DNA of 64,000 nt from assembly GCF_030812775.1 (NCBI RefSeq), contig NZ_JAUSTI010000016.1, positions 1 to 64,000 on the forward strand, read 5' to 3'. The translations under genes were made by a program, and so were the position numbers. Under the pieces are notes generated by a model. The model saw only the letters and a list, made by a program, of their open reading frames with translations, searched no databases and was not told the origin of the DNA. Origin of the DNA: Paenibacillus tundrae (lineage in GTDB: Bacteria > Bacillota > Bacilli > Paenibacillales > Paenibacillaceae). Shown here piece by piece: positions 44,624 to 53,388 of the stretch. Position 1 is the stretch's first letter. Each line of letters begins with the position of its first letter.

Positions 44624-45622
44624 TCAAAATTCGTCTGCAATGTGAAAAAGCCGATACACCGTACGCTCTGTCCAAGCGTAAGAGTCCTGGTAATCCCAGT
44701 AACGGTGACGACTGCTGACTGTATGTGCGTTAACAAGCGGCATGCCACCCGCATCAAAGGCGGTTACCACCGTGCTATGCTGAAAGCGACCATCCCCATC
44801 CCAATCGTAGAGAATGACATCCCCCAGCATCAGTTGCTCAGGACGCTCCACTACCGTTGCGGTCAAGCCCCAAATGCTACTGGACAGATAACGCTCCAAA
44901 CTGTTCGATACCGCCCAGCTATAGCTCCACATTTCCGTGCCATTTACATACCCTTTATACCACCAGCCCGCTTCTCTTCTACCAGTATAGTGGATGGGTG
45001 CCTCCCCTGCAAAGAGGCACTGGGACACGTAATTGGTGCAATCCACCTCGAATTCTTCAAATGCCGGATTGCCTGTATTCCACCAACGATCCGCATACGC
45101 AACCGCTAAATCTCGGCGGTACAATTGTTGACGAGAGCTGCGCCCCTGCCTAAGCACATCATGATTGAGCAAAGGTCGATTCATCGCCTGTACAAAATCA
45201 GCCTGCTGAAACGGGCGACTCGCTCCAGGAGGACGGCGCTCGGGCACCTCCCGTTCTACCCGTGTAATCGTCCAAGTTCCGTTCTGCCGTAGAAAGGTCA
45301 ACCGTTCCCGCTCAATTCGATCTTCGCGATGAGTCATGCCGCTTTTCTCATAAAATAACCTGCTGTAAAGCTGCACATCCACCACAGACTCTTCCGGACT
45401 CTCGGTAACCGTACGTATGATTTTGGCGCTGGTCTCACTCCGTAACGGCACAGCCCGCCGCTTACGATACCACTCGTCTAATCTCGCCATACGCTCGCCC
45501 CGCTCCAGAACAAACGCAGGATCAGTTACAATACGTTCGCTTGTCTGTAGGCGGTAGTCAATCTCGCAGCGATTATATTGGTTAACGTACGTATACAAGG
45601 CACTCTTCCATTCCCGTTCCAA
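44624..45622 (-). CDS. Amidase domain protein (Amidase_6, PF12671-like)
   Basis: This protein of about 332 residues has a helical N-terminal half and a C-terminal putative amidase domain. The likely catalytic Cys lies in EFEVDCTNYVSQCLF near residue 205, GDVILYDWDGDG follows, and the His is in FQHSTVV near 287. YRDLAVAYADRWW before the Cys is typical of the family. TTG is the best start, with AAGGGGG eight bases upstream; the ATG seven codons earlier has no site. No signal peptide is visible, so location and substrate are unclear, though cell-wall peptides are suspected. Confidence 0.85.
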   Translation of the reverse strand: MEREWKSALYTYVNQYNRCEIDYRLQTSERIVTDPAFVLERGERMARLDEWYRKRRAVPLRSETSAKIIRTVTESPEESVVDVQLYSRLFYEKSGMTHREDRIERERLTFLRQNGTWTITRVEREVPERRPPGASRPFQQADFVQAMNRPLLNHDVLRQGRSSRQQLYRRDLAVAYADRWWNTGNPAFEEFEVDCTNYVSQCLFAGEAPIHYTGRREAGWWYKGYVNGTEMWSYSWAVSNSLERYLSSSIWGLTATVVERPEQLMLGDVILYDWDGDGRFQHSTVVTAFDAGGMPLVNAHTVSSRHRYWDYQDSYAWTERTVYRLFHIADEF

Positions 45623-45817
45623 GCTGTTGTCCCCCTTCGGCATAAGCTGTGTTTGGACGATCTCCCACCGATATGCACAATAAAACTACTTCTATATCTA
45701 TGAGAACCCACCGGGTTGTATGAGTACGCCTTCGAAATCCAACTGATACAAACTTGCTCTTTGTGAGAAAACGCCTTCATTCTTTTTGAAAAGCAGGATT
45801 TCACAGGCAAAAAGCCC

Positions 45818-45846
45818 TTTACGTAGACCTCTTGAAACGGTATACT
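45818..45846 (+). promoter_or_regulatory. Probable sigma-A promoter of aconitase
   Basis: TTTACG and TATACT are separated by 17 bases, about 140 bases before the aconitase ATG. An AAGAACA/TGTTCTT inverted repeat (45901-45930) lies in the transcribed leader and might be regulatory. The -35 match is four of six. Confidence 0.45.
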
Positions 45847-45985
45847 TAAAACTAAAGTTACGATTATGAAATTATGTTTCACCTAATGAAACCAACGAAC
45901 AAGAACACGGAGCGATGAAGGCCTGTTCTTCATTTAAATGAATGTCTTCTTCATCTCACCGACACATTTTTAAGGAGGTACATGT

Positions 45986-48700
45986 ATGTCAGCCAAGAAC
46001 CATTTCTCCGCCGCACGCAGTCTTGAGGTCGGAGGCAAGTCTTACCGCTACTACAGTTTAGATGCTCTTCAGGAAGGCGGCTACGGCGACCTTTCCAAGC
46101 TTCCCTTCTCTATTAAAGTGCTGCTTGAAGCAGCAGTTCGTCAATTCGATGGACACGCAATTACCGAAGAACATGTGAAACAATTGACCGGCTGGGCAGA
46201 TGGCCGTGACAATAACAAAGAAATTCCATTTATTCCTGCACGTATCGTTCTGCAAGACTTCACCGGCGTACCTGTTGTCGTTGACCTTGCTGCAATGCGT
46301 GATACGGTTAAAAAAGCAGGCGGCGACCCAAAACAGATCAACCCGCTCGTACCGGTTGACCTCGTTATTGACCACTCCGTCATGGTAGATGCGTTCGGAA
46401 CCAACGATGCCCTTGACTACAATATCAAGGTTGAATTTGAGCGTAACGAAGAGCGTTACCGTTTCTTGCGTTGGGCACAAACGGCGTTCAACAACTTCCG
46501 TGCTGTTCCACCGTCCACAGGGATCGTTCACCAAGTAAACTTGGAGTATCTAGCTTCCGTTGCTGCAACCAAAACAGTTGACGGCGAAACAGTTGTATTC
46601 CCAGACTCTCTCGTAGGTACGGACTCCCATACAACAATGATCAACGGTCTTGGCGTTGTAGGTTGGGGTGTTGGCGGGATTGAGGCTGAAGCAGGTATGC
46701 TTGGCCAACCGCTTTACTTTGTTACACCTGACGTTATCGGTTTCAAATTGACAGGTAGCCTGAGCGAAGGCGCAACAGCAACGGATCTGGCACTGACTGT
46801 TACCCAAATGCTTCGTAAAAAAGGCGTTGTTGGTAAATTCGTAGAGTTCTACGGCCCAGGACTTGCTAATATCGGTCTTGCTGACCGTGCAACTGTAGCT
46901 AACATGGCACCTGAATACGGCGCAACAATCGGTTTCTTCCCTGTAGATAGCGAAACGCTGAACTACTTGCGCAGCACAGGCCGTTCCGATGAGCAAGTGG
47001 ATCTGGTTGAAGCTTACTACAAAGCTCAAGGTATGTTCCGGACTGCTTCAACAGTAGATCCTGAATTTACAGATGTTATTGAACTTGACCTCGGCTCCGT
47101 TGTACCAAGCCTTGCAGGACCTAAACGTCCACAAGACCGTATCGAGCTGACACAAATGAAAGAAAGCTTCAACAGCATCATCCGCACACCGGTTGATAAA
47201 GGTGGATACGGACTGACTGAAGAGAAGCTTGAACAAAAAGTACCTGTTAAGCATCCTGATGGTTCAACAAGTGAGCTTGCTGCTGGAGCTGTCGTAATCG
47301 CAGCCATCACAAGCTGCACGAACACATCTAACCCTAGTGTTATGGTTGGTGCAGGTTTGCTTGCGAAAAAAGCAGTTGAACGTGGCTTGACTAAGCCAGG
47401 ATACGTGAAAAGCAGCTTGACTCCAGGATCTCTGGTTGTTACCGAGTATCTGGAAAAAGCAGGTCTGATCGAGTACTTGGATCAACTCGGATTCAACGTT
47501 GCTGGTTACGGCTGTGCGACTTGTATCGGTAACTCCGGTCCACTACCGGATGAAGTAAGCGAAGCTATTGCTGAGAACGATATGACCGTAGCGGCTGTAT
47601 TGTCTGGTAACCGTAACTTCGAAGGCCGTGTACACGCTCAGGTTAAAGCTAACTACTTGGCTTCCCCACCACTCGTTGTGGCATACGCTCTCGCGGGTAC
47701 GGTGAATATTGACTTCGAAGTGGATCCAATCGGCTATGATACGAATAACGAGCCAGTCTTCTTGAAAGACCTCTGGCCTAGCTCTGAGGAGATCAAGGAT
47801 GCAATTGCTAGCTCCCTGAACGCTCAAATGTTCCGTAACAAATACGAGAACGTATTTACAGCTAACGAACGTTGGAACAACATCCCTGTACCAGAAGGTG
47901 AATTGTACGAGTGGGATCCAAACTCCACGTACATTCAAAATCCTCCGTTCTTCCAAGAGCTTGGTGACAAGCTGAACGATATCTCCGATATCCGTTCTGC
48001 ACGTGTTATGGCATTGCTTGCGGATTCCGTAACAACGGATCACATCTCACCAGCAGGTAATATCGCACCGTCCAGCCCAGCTGGATTGTACCTGAAAGAG
48101 CATGGCGTAGAGCGCAAAGACTTCAACTCCTACGGCTCACGTCGTGGTAACCATGAAGTTATGATGCGTGGTACGTTTGCGAATATCCGTATTCGTAACC
48201 AAGTGGCTCCAGGTACTGAGGGTGGTATTACGAAATACTTGCCAACAGACGAGGAAATGTCCATCTACGATGCTTCCATGAAGTATCAGGATGAAGGACA
48301 GAACCTGATCGTTATCGCAGGTAAAGAGTATGGTACAGGAAGCTCCCGTGACTGGGCAGCCAAAGGAACATTCTTGCTCGGCGTCAAAGCCGTTATCGCA
48401 GAAAGTTTCGAGCGGATTCACCGTAGTAACCTCGTCGGCATGGGCGTTATGCCATTGCAATTCCAAGAAGGTCACGGCTGGTCTAGCCTGGGTCTGAATG
48501 GACGCGAAACATACGACATTACTGGCCTGAGCAATGACGTGAAACCAGGGCAAGAATTGAAAGTAACTGTAACTCGTGAAGACGGTACACAGTTCGATTT
48601 CCCTGTTATCGCTCGTCTGGACAGTATGGTTGATGTGGATTACTACCATAACGGCGGTATCCTGCAAACGGTACTGCGTCAAATGATGAAAAAAGCTTAA
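45986..48700 (+). CDS. acnA: Aconitate hydratase A
   Basis: This 904-residue [4Fe-4S] enzyme interconverts citrate and isocitrate in the TCA cycle; in Bacillus the same protein also binds RNA under iron limitation. Cluster cysteines are in ITSCTNTS (about residue 440) and GYGCATCIGNSG (about 508 and 511). Substrate-binding stretches include SLVGTDSHTTMINGLGVVGWGVGG near 210 and EYGTGSSRDWAAKG near 785. Length is normal. AAGGAGG precedes the ATG. It is monocistronic, with a promoter-like site and a strong terminator. Confidence 0.98.
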   Translation: MSAKNHFSAARSLEVGGKSYRYYSLDALQEGGYGDLSKLPFSIKVLLEAAVRQFDGHAITEEHVKQLTGWADGRDNNKEIPFIPARIVLQDFTGVPVVVDLAAMRDTVKKAGGDPKQINPLVPVDLVIDHSVMVDAFGTNDALDYNIKVEFERNEERYRFLRWAQTAFNNFRAVPPSTGIVHQVNLEYLASVAATKTVDGETVVFPDSLVGTDSHTTMINGLGVVGWGVGGIEAEAGMLGQPLYFVTPDVIGFKLTGSLSEGATATDLALTVTQMLRKKGVVGKFVEFYGPGLANIGLADRATVANMAPEYGATIGFFPVDSETLNYLRSTGRSDEQVDLVEAYYKAQGMFRTASTVDPEFTDVIELDLGSVVPSLAGPKRPQDRIELTQMKESFNSIIRTPVDKGGYGLTEEKLEQKVPVKHPDGSTSELAAGAVVIAAITSCTNTSNPSVMVGAGLLAKKAVERGLTKPGYVKSSLTPGSLVVTEYLEKAGLIEYLDQLGFNVAGYGCATCIGNSGPLPDEVSEAIAENDMTVAAVLSGNRNFEGRVHAQVKANYLASPPLVVAYALAGTVNIDFEVDPIGYDTNNEPVFLKDLWPSSEEIKDAIASSLNAQMFRNKYENVFTANERWNNIPVPEGELYEWDPNSTYIQNPPFFQELGDKLNDISDIRSARVMALLADSVTTDHISPAGNIAPSSPAGLYLKEHGVERKDFNSYGSRRGNHEVMMRGTFANIRIRNQVAPGTEGGITKYLPTDEEMSIYDASMKYQDEGQNLIVIAGKEYGTGSSRDWAAKGTFLLGVKAVIAESFERIHRSNLVGMGVMPLQFQEGHGWSSLGLNGRETYDITGLSNDVKPGQELKVTVTREDGTQFDFPVIARLDSMVDVDYYHNGGILQTVLRQMMKKA

Positions 48701-48739
48701 TTGCATTAACCATTCGTGCTATGAAGTGATATAACAGAA

Positions 48740-48782
48740 GCTCCCCATCGTTGCCGGTTGGCATGATGGGGAGCTTTTTTTT
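48740..48782 (+). terminator. Aconitase terminator
   Basis: GCTCCCCATC pairs perfectly with GATGGGGAGC, followed by eight T residues, 40 bases past the stop. Confidence 0.92.
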
Positions 48783-48864
48783 GGATTATTAGTGTATATC
48801 TACTGGCATATGATATGTCTGCCATGGGAGGCGTTAATTTATCCTAACCGGAAGATAGATGTTA

Positions 48865-48975
48865 TTAAAAATCAATCTTTATGCCAACCTCCGAATCATC
48901 AGGTGGTTCAGGAATGCGGTACAGCCCTCTACTGTTTAATTTCTCTACATTAATCCAATCTACAAAGTCATCCCC
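48865..48975 (-). other. In-frame coding-like extension beyond a TGA stop
   Basis: Directly after the TGA of the next gene upstream, the same frame continues for 36 sense codons to a TAA at 48865. The translation starts GDDFVDWINVEKLN and ends PDDSEVGIKIDF, which looks like a real protein end. Together the parts would make a 104-codon gene interrupted once. Confidence 0.6.
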
Positions 48976-49179
48976 TCAGTAACAACGGACAAAGTGACCA
49001 TATTCCAATTCGCCATCATAGTTAATGGACTCCATGTATTGGGTGAAGGGATGCTTATATTCTAACGTCTGCAAAAAATCAGAGAATTCTATTCGCCACT
49101 CTTCGATTCGCTCTGCACAATGATCAGGTACATGAAAATAGTGACCTTCTGGGCTATAATATGAAATCTTCATTATCAT
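48976..49179 (-). CDS. Small unknown protein, probably truncated by an in-frame TGA
   Basis: This 67-residue product starts at an ATG eight bases after AAGGAGG and ends GHFVRCY at a TGA. It is rich in aromatic residues and resembles no family I know. The reading frame continues in frame past the TGA for 36 codons of coding-like sequence, so the ancestral protein was likely about 104 residues. Either this is a pseudogene, an artefact of one base, or a read-through case. It closes a run of three small minus-strand genes downstream of the VanY/VanZ genes. Confidence 0.55.
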   Translation of the reverse strand: MIMKISYYSPEGHYFHVPDHCAERIEEWRIEFSDFLQTLEYKHPFTQYMESINYDGELEYGHFVRCY

Positions 49180-49240
49180 TGAACAAACCTCCTTCAAGCT
49201 TAGCGTTCCTGGTATACCTTAGACTGCATGTTCAGATATC

Positions 49241-49639
49241 TTAGAGTTTTAAGATTTCCATACCTTCCCTCAGTTCTTCCGTCACAACCGTATTAAATTC
49301 AAGGCTATTCGCCAGTTCACGTTCTGTCTTATGTACAAGATAGTAGGAATACTTCTGCATCAACTCATGCTCGTTTAATTCAATCGGTAGTTTAATAATC
49401 TCTATCTCATCCGATCCAGCATAGAACCGATATCCTCGCTCTCCACGTCCTACATTCATCACCGTTTTGATTACGAATAACTCATCTCGTGTAGAGCTGT
49501 TGATTAACTCAGATCTCTTCTGTTCCAGATCCAGTATAGCCTTGTCATCGGCATCTTTGCTTTTGGAAACTGCAATCTCATTCTCAACTTCCATAATAGC
49601 TCTCATTCGGCTAGCCAGTTGTTTAGCTAATGAATACAA
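49241..49639 (-). CDS. Unknown cytosolic protein
   Basis: This 132-residue protein has an N-terminal helix that may form a coiled coil (EVENEIAVSKSKDADDKAILDLEQKRSEL) and a C-terminal alpha/beta part with RGYRFYAGSDEIEIIKLP. There is no signal peptide or membrane segment. The start is TTG, with AAGGGGGAAAG directly upstream; no in-frame ATG fits. It lies between a small membrane protein and the truncated gene, all on the minus strand. Function unknown. Confidence 0.65.
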   Translation of the reverse strand: MYSLAKQLASRMRAIMEVENEIAVSKSKDADDKAILDLEQKRSELINSSTRDELFVIKTVMNVGRGERGYRFYAGSDEIEIIKLPIELNEHELMQKYSYYLVHKTERELANSLEFNTVVTEELREGMEILKL

Positions 49640-49678
49640 TCGCTTTCCCCCTTTTCAGTTGACGAACATGCCTGCTCA

Positions 49679-49885
49679 CTAATGATCCATATGATGGGAG
49701 GCCTGATCCAACATTTGCAGTACTCCCATGATAAGAAACAAGCATGACATCATAATGAGTGAGTACCCAATCCACTTGGATGTCGCGCGATCCATTATAC
49801 GACGATTCGAGCTATGCGTTACATAACGCGGACTAACGATGAACATAAGACCTACGCCAATGATTAGAAGAGCCATATAGAACAT
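49679..49885 (-). CDS. Small two-helix membrane protein, unknown function
   Basis: This 68-residue protein has two hydrophobic helices (about 1-17 and 38-58) joined by a basic loop (RYVTHSSNRRIMDRATSK), and a His-rich end. GGGGGAGG lies before the ATG. It starts 15 bases after the VanZ-like gene stop, so they are probably one transcript. The compact size and basic loop would suit an accessory membrane subunit, but I cannot name it. Confidence 0.65.
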   Translation of the reverse strand: MFYMALLIIGVGLMFIVSPRYVTHSSNRRIMDRATSKWIGYSLIMMSCLFLIMGVLQMLDQASHHMDH

Positions 49886-49899
49886 GAATATCCTCCCCC

Positions 49900-50451
49900 T
49901 TAGGTGTGACTTTTGTTTGCATCATATCGTTTTTTCACAGTACGCGCAGGTTCACCTGCTATCATCCGTTTCACCCCACGAACCAACGCAAAGAGAACAT
50001 ACCCAATGATTCCACCCGCAGTATTGAGGATAAGATCATCCACATCAAATACACCCATACCGGTCAATAACTGTGTCACCTCATAGGCCAGACTGAGCAG
50101 TAGAGATAACACCAACACGTTTGCCCCCGCCAACAACTTGTTACCCATTAGCACAGGGATAAATATACCTAGTGGAATAAAAGCGAGCACATTGCCAAAC
50201 AGATGAATAGCACTACCCGGCCGACCCAACGACAGACTATGCCAGTCTCTTGCGATCTCCTGAAATGGCGTTAAGTTGACAATTCGTGTATGAATAAGGT
50301 CTGGCTCTTGCATGAGCAACTTAAGTTGAGTCAGTACCAATTTAATATCAACGGGGTTACCTTTGAATAAGATCAGCTTCGTTAACAGATATAGATAGAT
50401 GACCAAAGCGGAGATCCATAAGAATTGGATTAATATTTTTTGGGTTTTCAT
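49900..50451 (-). CDS. VanZ-family membrane protein
   Basis: This 183-residue protein has four to five membrane helices. VanZ features are NLTPFQEIARDW near residue 62, HLFGNVLAFIPLGIFIPVL near 83 and EVTQLLTGMGVFDVDDLILNTAGGIIGY near 125. VanZ proteins give low-level resistance to teicoplanin or other lipophilic antimicrobials in some bacteria. GGAGG precedes the ATG. It lies 64 bases downstream of a VanY-like carboxypeptidase and its VanRS-like regulators. Confidence 0.88.
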   Translation of the reverse strand: MKTQKILIQFLWISALVIYLYLLTKLILFKGNPVDIKLVLTQLKLLMQEPDLIHTRIVNLTPFQEIARDWHSLSLGRPGSAIHLFGNVLAFIPLGIFIPVLMGNKLLAGANVLVLSLLLSLAYEVTQLLTGMGVFDVDDLILNTAGGIIGYVLFALVRGVKRMIAGEPARTVKKRYDANKSHT

Positions 50452-50514
50452 GATGGAACCTCCTTTATATTGTACGGTTGCAAGTGTGCAAATGTTGCGA
50501 TGTTACTGGTGATG

Positions 50515-51378
50515 TTACTCCTTCACCGTCACGACGACGCCGTCCATGTTATCGCCCGATATCTCATATGAACGGTTCTCAGGGATGTGCACCGCCTGTT
50601 CTCGGGAAGCAGTGTAATAATGAACGTGATAGGTCTGACCCTCAACATCAACAGTCAGGCTCTTCTTGTCCTTAAGCAGCTCCAGATATTGCTCCAATGC
50701 CAAATTTCGCTGGTACATGACAGCACTATGTGGTAAGCCTACATAACGAAAGTGCCAGGGTTCGTATTGAATCCCTGTAATATGTACCTTGTCCTTCGGA
50801 TAGCGTAAAATAAAACCATATTTCCAGGCATTCTGCTCCAGCCATGCCCCTTCTGGTGCTTCACTCATAGCGGCTAATGTAGAGCCTACATCTACGGACA
50901 AACCTAGATTATGTTCACTGTGCCCTGGAGGGAGTGCATAATCCAACCCTTTTTCCTCATACAATCGTGCTTGTTCTGCCAAGTCCCGATAACCACTACT
51001 TATGATAAAATATCGGACATCATCGTGGCCAGCGGCTTCAACCATCTTCTCAAACGCTTGGGCTACGTACCGCGATAACATTATTTTCTGATCCATCAAG
51101 CCATATCCACGCACCAACTCGTTCTGTTCAGCTAAATTCACAATATCCGTTCTCATACCCTCTAGATGAACAGGATACTCCGAATTAACGAGTAATAGAT
51201 TACCTTTATGTACTTCATTTTTCATATCTACATGAATGGTTTGGGCGTATTGTGTATGAATCTCATTCGTATACTGAATCTCGATCATCGGTTCGGTCGG
51301 TTCTTGAAACCAAGCAGTTGACCTGCTAAAAATATAACCCACGGCAATGATACATATCAAAAATCCCCACTTTTTCAT
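50515..51378 (-). CDS. VanY-type D,D-carboxypeptidase (peptidase M15B)
   Basis: This protein of about 287 residues has an N-terminal membrane anchor and a zinc carboxypeptidase domain. Metal ligands and active site appear in GHSEHNLGLSVDVG (His, Asp) and YEPWHFRYVG (His), with SSGYRDLAEQARLYEEKG upstream. It should remove the terminal D-Ala from peptidoglycan stem peptides, outside the membrane. The ATG chosen has AAGGAGG nine bases upstream. The preceding VanRS-like genes on the same strand suggest that cell-wall stress controls it. Confidence 0.92.
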   Translation of the reverse strand: MKKWGFLICIIAVGYIFSRSTAWFQEPTEPMIEIQYTNEIHTQYAQTIHVDMKNEVHKGNLLLVNSEYPVHLEGMRTDIVNLAEQNELVRGYGLMDQKIMLSRYVAQAFEKMVEAAGHDDVRYFIISSGYRDLAEQARLYEEKGLDYALPPGHSEHNLGLSVDVGSTLAAMSEAPEGAWLEQNAWKYGFILRYPKDKVHITGIQYEPWHFRYVGLPHSAVMYQRNLALEQYLELLKDKKSLTVDVEGQTYHVHYYTASREQAVHIPENRSYEISGDNMDGVVVTVKE

Positions 51379-51527
51379 CTCCACGCTCCTCCTTTTCCTC
51401 ATAAAATTAAGGATAGAAGAAACTAGTTAAATAAAAGCAGGGCAATTCTAAAGTTTTTCTTAAATTAGGGTGTATCTTATAATCATTTCATTTGGTTTGA
51501 TTAAATTTAACTTCATTTAGATTCAAC

Positions 51528-52616
51528 TCACGCTAGCGCAGGCAGCCGAATCTCAAATACCGTTCGTACAACATCGCTCTCAGCCGATATGGCTCCATCA
51601 TGCTGCTCCACAATATTCTTGGCGATAAAGAGCCCTAGACCTGTTCCACCCTCCTGAGGTGTCCGCGAGCGATCGCCCGTATAGTACATATCGAAAATAT
51701 GGGGCAAGTCTTCTGGATCAATATGTCCACCATAGTTCATCACCTGAACGATGACTTGTCCCGCTTCATTACGCCCGTTAATATCTACGTATAGACCGTC
51801 CTTACCGTGGCGGGCTGCATTAATTAATAGATTTTCGAATACACGTGCAAGCAGCTCGCCATCCCCCGAAATGATTAATTCGGGATCCATGTTCAATCGA
51901 GTAACCAAGTGGTTCTTTTCAAATACCGGATACAACTCCTCATTCAATTGTCGGAGCAATTCGCTAATGTTGAGTCGCTTTTTCTCTAGTGGTAACATGC
52001 CGTAGTTCATTCTTGTAATTTCAAACAAATCATCAATCAGTTTCTCTAAACGCTGAGACTTGGTATATGCAATGGAAGTAAAATGCCTAACCTGCTCCTC
52101 TGTGAGTTGATCATCCTTCACCAATAGATCTAGGTAACCTAACACGGAGGTTAAAGGAGTTCGCAGATCATGCGCCAGATTCACCACTAGCTGATCCTTA
52201 CTGTTCTCTGCAAAATCACCCCGCTCTACCGCTTCCTTGAGCTTGAGACTTGCCAAATTAATATCCTCGGCAATCGTTCCTAATTCGTCCTTCGAGGAAA
52301 TCTGCACCCGATGCTGAAAATCTCCATTGGCCAAGTGTCTTATGCCTGCAGAGATGTCTTTAAAATAGGTAACATAGGGTTTGGTAAACCAGAAGAAGAA
52401 CAATATTGCAAGTGGAATGAACAGGAGTAAGAAAAAATAAATATCACCGATGCTCTTCATAAAATGTCGATACTCCGCAAGCTGATCTTCTGCCCGCACT
52501 CCAGAATAGAAGTATTGCATTAATTTGTACACACCATAGGTAATTGCACCAGAGGCCAGCATGCTTAGACCAAGCAACAGAATCATCGTTGTTCGAAAAC
52601 TTCTACGTTTATTCAT
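51528..52616 (-). CDS. VanS-like sensor histidine kinase
   Basis: This 362-residue kinase has two membrane helices (about residues 10-32 and 52-74) with a very short extracellular loop, then a HAMP segment. HisKA follows with NLAHDLRTPLTSVLGYLDLL and a HATPase with GGTGLGLFIAKNIVEQH. The short loop is typical of VanS-type and intramembrane-sensing kinases. The chosen ATG overlaps the end of the regulator gene (ATGAATAA). It should phosphorylate the regulator in response to envelope stress. Confidence 0.9.
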   Translation of the reverse strand: MNKRRSFRTTMILLLGLSMLASGAITYGVYKLMQYFYSGVRAEDQLAEYRHFMKSIGDIYFFLLLFIPLAILFFFWFTKPYVTYFKDISAGIRHLANGDFQHRVQISSKDELGTIAEDINLASLKLKEAVERGDFAENSKDQLVVNLAHDLRTPLTSVLGYLDLLVKDDQLTEEQVRHFTSIAYTKSQRLEKLIDDLFEITRMNYGMLPLEKKRLNISELLRQLNEELYPVFEKNHLVTRLNMDPELIISGDGELLARVFENLLINAARHGKDGLYVDINGRNEAGQVIVQVMNYGGHIDPEDLPHIFDMYYTGDRSRTPQEGGTGLGLFIAKNIVEQHDGAISAESDVVRTVFEIRLPALA

Positions 52617-53304
52617 TAAATGTGTACCCCACACCCCAGATCGTTTTGATAAACTTGTTCTTGTCTACGTCTTCACCAAGCTTCTTGCGCAGGGTTCGAA
52701 TGTGAACCATAACGGTATTACCGCTCTCATAGTAAGCCTCTCCCCACACTTGTTCAAAAATGCTTTCGGCACTAAAAACCTGTTTGGGATGGCTAGCAAG
52801 CAGATATAGAATATCGAATTCCTTCGGTGTTAACTCTACAGGCTTGCCATAGAGCATAACACTATGCTGGTCGGGAGCGATCACAAGTCCGCCTTTCTCG
52901 AGAACAGTTCGATGGACAGATGGTGCCTGACTGAATTGAAGCGAACGACGTAACTGTGAATTCACACGGGCAACCAGCTCCATCGGATTAAACGGCTTGG
53001 TCATGTAATCGTCCGCACCCATCACGAGTCCCGTAATTTTGTCCATATCCGAGGTCTTCGCGCTCAGAAAAATAATAGGCATATGGTGCTGCTCCCGAAT
53101 CTTACGGGTCACCTCATATCCGTCCATACCAGGCATCATAATATCCAAAATCGCTAAATCTATCGTTTGTGTCTGAACGGCTTGAACTGCCGTTTTGCCA
53201 TCAAATGCTTTGATGATATGATATCCTTCTTTTTGCAGGTGCAAAGCAACCAGATCCGCAATCTCAACTTCATCATCTGCGATCAATATCGTAATACGTT
53301 TCAT
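52609..53304 (-). CDS. VanR-like OmpR-family response regulator
   Basis: This 231-residue regulator has a receiver domain with the acceptor Asp in LAILDIMMPGMDGYEV near residue 53 and Lys in DDYMTKPFNP near 103. A winged-helix DNA-binding domain with ELTPKEFDILYLLASHPKQVFSAESI is at the C-terminus. It is the first gene of the minus-strand set VanR, VanS, VanY, VanZ. Only 84 bases separate it from the divergent YafY-type regulator gene. Confidence 0.92.
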   Translation of the reverse strand: MKRITILIADDEVEIADLVALHLQKEGYHIIKAFDGKTAVQAVQTQTIDLAILDIMMPGMDGYEVTRKIREQHHMPIIFLSAKTSDMDKITGLVMGADDYMTKPFNPMELVARVNSQLRRSLQFSQAPSVHRTVLEKGGLVIAPDQHSVMLYGKPVELTPKEFDILYLLASHPKQVFSAESIFEQVWGEAYYESGNTVMVHIRTLRKKLGEDVDKNKFIKTIWGVGYTFNE

Positions 53305-53388
53305 TGCCTATTCCACTCCTATATGTGATAGTGGGCAGTATAATCTATCTGAATCTAACATAATCAACGATCGAAAGGAAACCCACTC

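Noticed and set aside
45526..45882. Open frame overlapping the start of the amidase gene
   Set aside because: No ribosome binding site, and most of it overlaps the non-coding leader and the amidase N-terminus in another frame.
46550..48706. Several long minus-strand frames inside aconitase
   Set aside because: They are reverse-strand shadows of a highly biased, certain gene.
48865..49179. Selenocysteine insertion at the in-frame TGA
   Set aside because: No SECIS-like hairpin is evident after the TGA and no selenoprotein family is recognised; mutation or simple read-through is more likely.
43378..53304. A complete acquired vancomycin-resistance cluster
   Set aside because: No vanH, vanA-type ligase or vanX is present, and ddl has the Tyr-containing D-Ala-D-Ala omega loop.
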